DNA of 34,067 nucleotides from an uncultured Lachnospiraceae bacterium (GTDB taxonomy: Bacteria; Bacillota; Clostridia; Lachnospirales; Lachnospiraceae): NCBI GenBank assembly GCA_910585295.1, contig CAJUDE010000040.1, positions 1-34,067 of the forward strand. The letters are read 5' to 3'. A program made the position numbers and the translations under genes. This document shows, one piece after another, positions 33,931 through 34,067 of this stretch. A model generated the notes under the pieces. That model was not told the DNA's origin and searched no databases. It saw nothing but the letters and a program-made list of their open reading frames with translations. The first letter of the stretch is position 1, and every line of letters starts with the position of its first letter.

Positions 33931-34067
33931 TATTCTATAGGAAAGACCTTGTCACGCTAAAGCGTGAAAGTATCTTTCCTATAGAATAAAATAGCTTTTA
34001 TCGCACTGCGGCGGGCATGAAATCTGTCGCAAAGCGACCCGCCGCAGGCGGAGAATCCTGCAAAGCA
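33928..34067 (+). repeat. Composite hairpin repeat, copy C (cut by window edge)
   Basis: A perfect 19-bp inverted repeat (33928-33946 with 33973-33991; arms contain TTCTATAGGAAAGA) encloses CACGC/GCGTG. It is followed by the hairpin unit 33994-34067, which matches 16930-17003 at 73 of 74 bases and ends in the middle of its second stem. Confidence 0.85.

Overview
The window reads as chromosome of a Gram-positive gut anaerobe, most likely Lachnospiraceae (Clostridia). Reasons: strong AGGAGG-type ribosome sites, TTGACA-17-TATAAT type promoters, lipoprotein and Sec signal peptides, a BspA-type leucine-rich-repeat surface protein, Clostridia-style Big/fibronectin/NlpC proteins, and the core block tig-clpP-clpX-lon-engB. 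No tools were used; all calls come from reading the sequence and its translations, so family names rest on recognised motifs rather than searches.

Layout. 1-1353: left part of an IS110-family element (transposase on the minus strand, cut by the window edge) with a non-coding end that looks like a bridge-RNA locus. 1453-7989: mannoside-use operon (DUF3502-type sugar-binding lipoprotein, CutC, DUF4432 mutarotase-like protein, a D-lyxose/D-mannose isomerase gene split by an in-frame stop, GH2 beta-mannosidase). 8333-10966: large secreted protein with a papain-like/CHAP-like domain, leucine-rich repeats, a low-complexity linker and Ig-like/FN3 domains. 10989-15016: a promoter, a 27-codon leader ORF ending Ala-Pro-Pro-stop, tandem terminators, then a heterodimeric ABC exporter; this looks like an attenuation-controlled efflux system. 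15085-16791 (minus): secreted Big/FN3/NlpC-P60 protein. 17014-19543 (minus): SGNH plus MBOAT pair for O-acetylation of a surface polymer. Then an XRE regulator, an AEC permease and a DRE-TIM aldolase. 22467-29060: proteostasis block (trigger factor, ClpP, ClpX, Lon, EngB). 29047-31583: zinc/manganese-type ABC uptake operon. 31995-33884: cytoplasmic parvulin and an AI-2E family permease.

The less ordinary material lies between genes. A composite repeat with covarying hairpins occurs at 11299-11470, 16930-17016 and 33928-34067; the last two share a 74-nt segment with one difference. A second repeat occurs at 8108-8150 and 31818-31860, with an inverted, degenerate third copy at 31670-31717. A hairpin flanked by 15-bp near-identical direct repeats lies before engB. 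The best candidate for a little-described regulatory system is the leader peptide/attenuator ahead of the ABC exporter.
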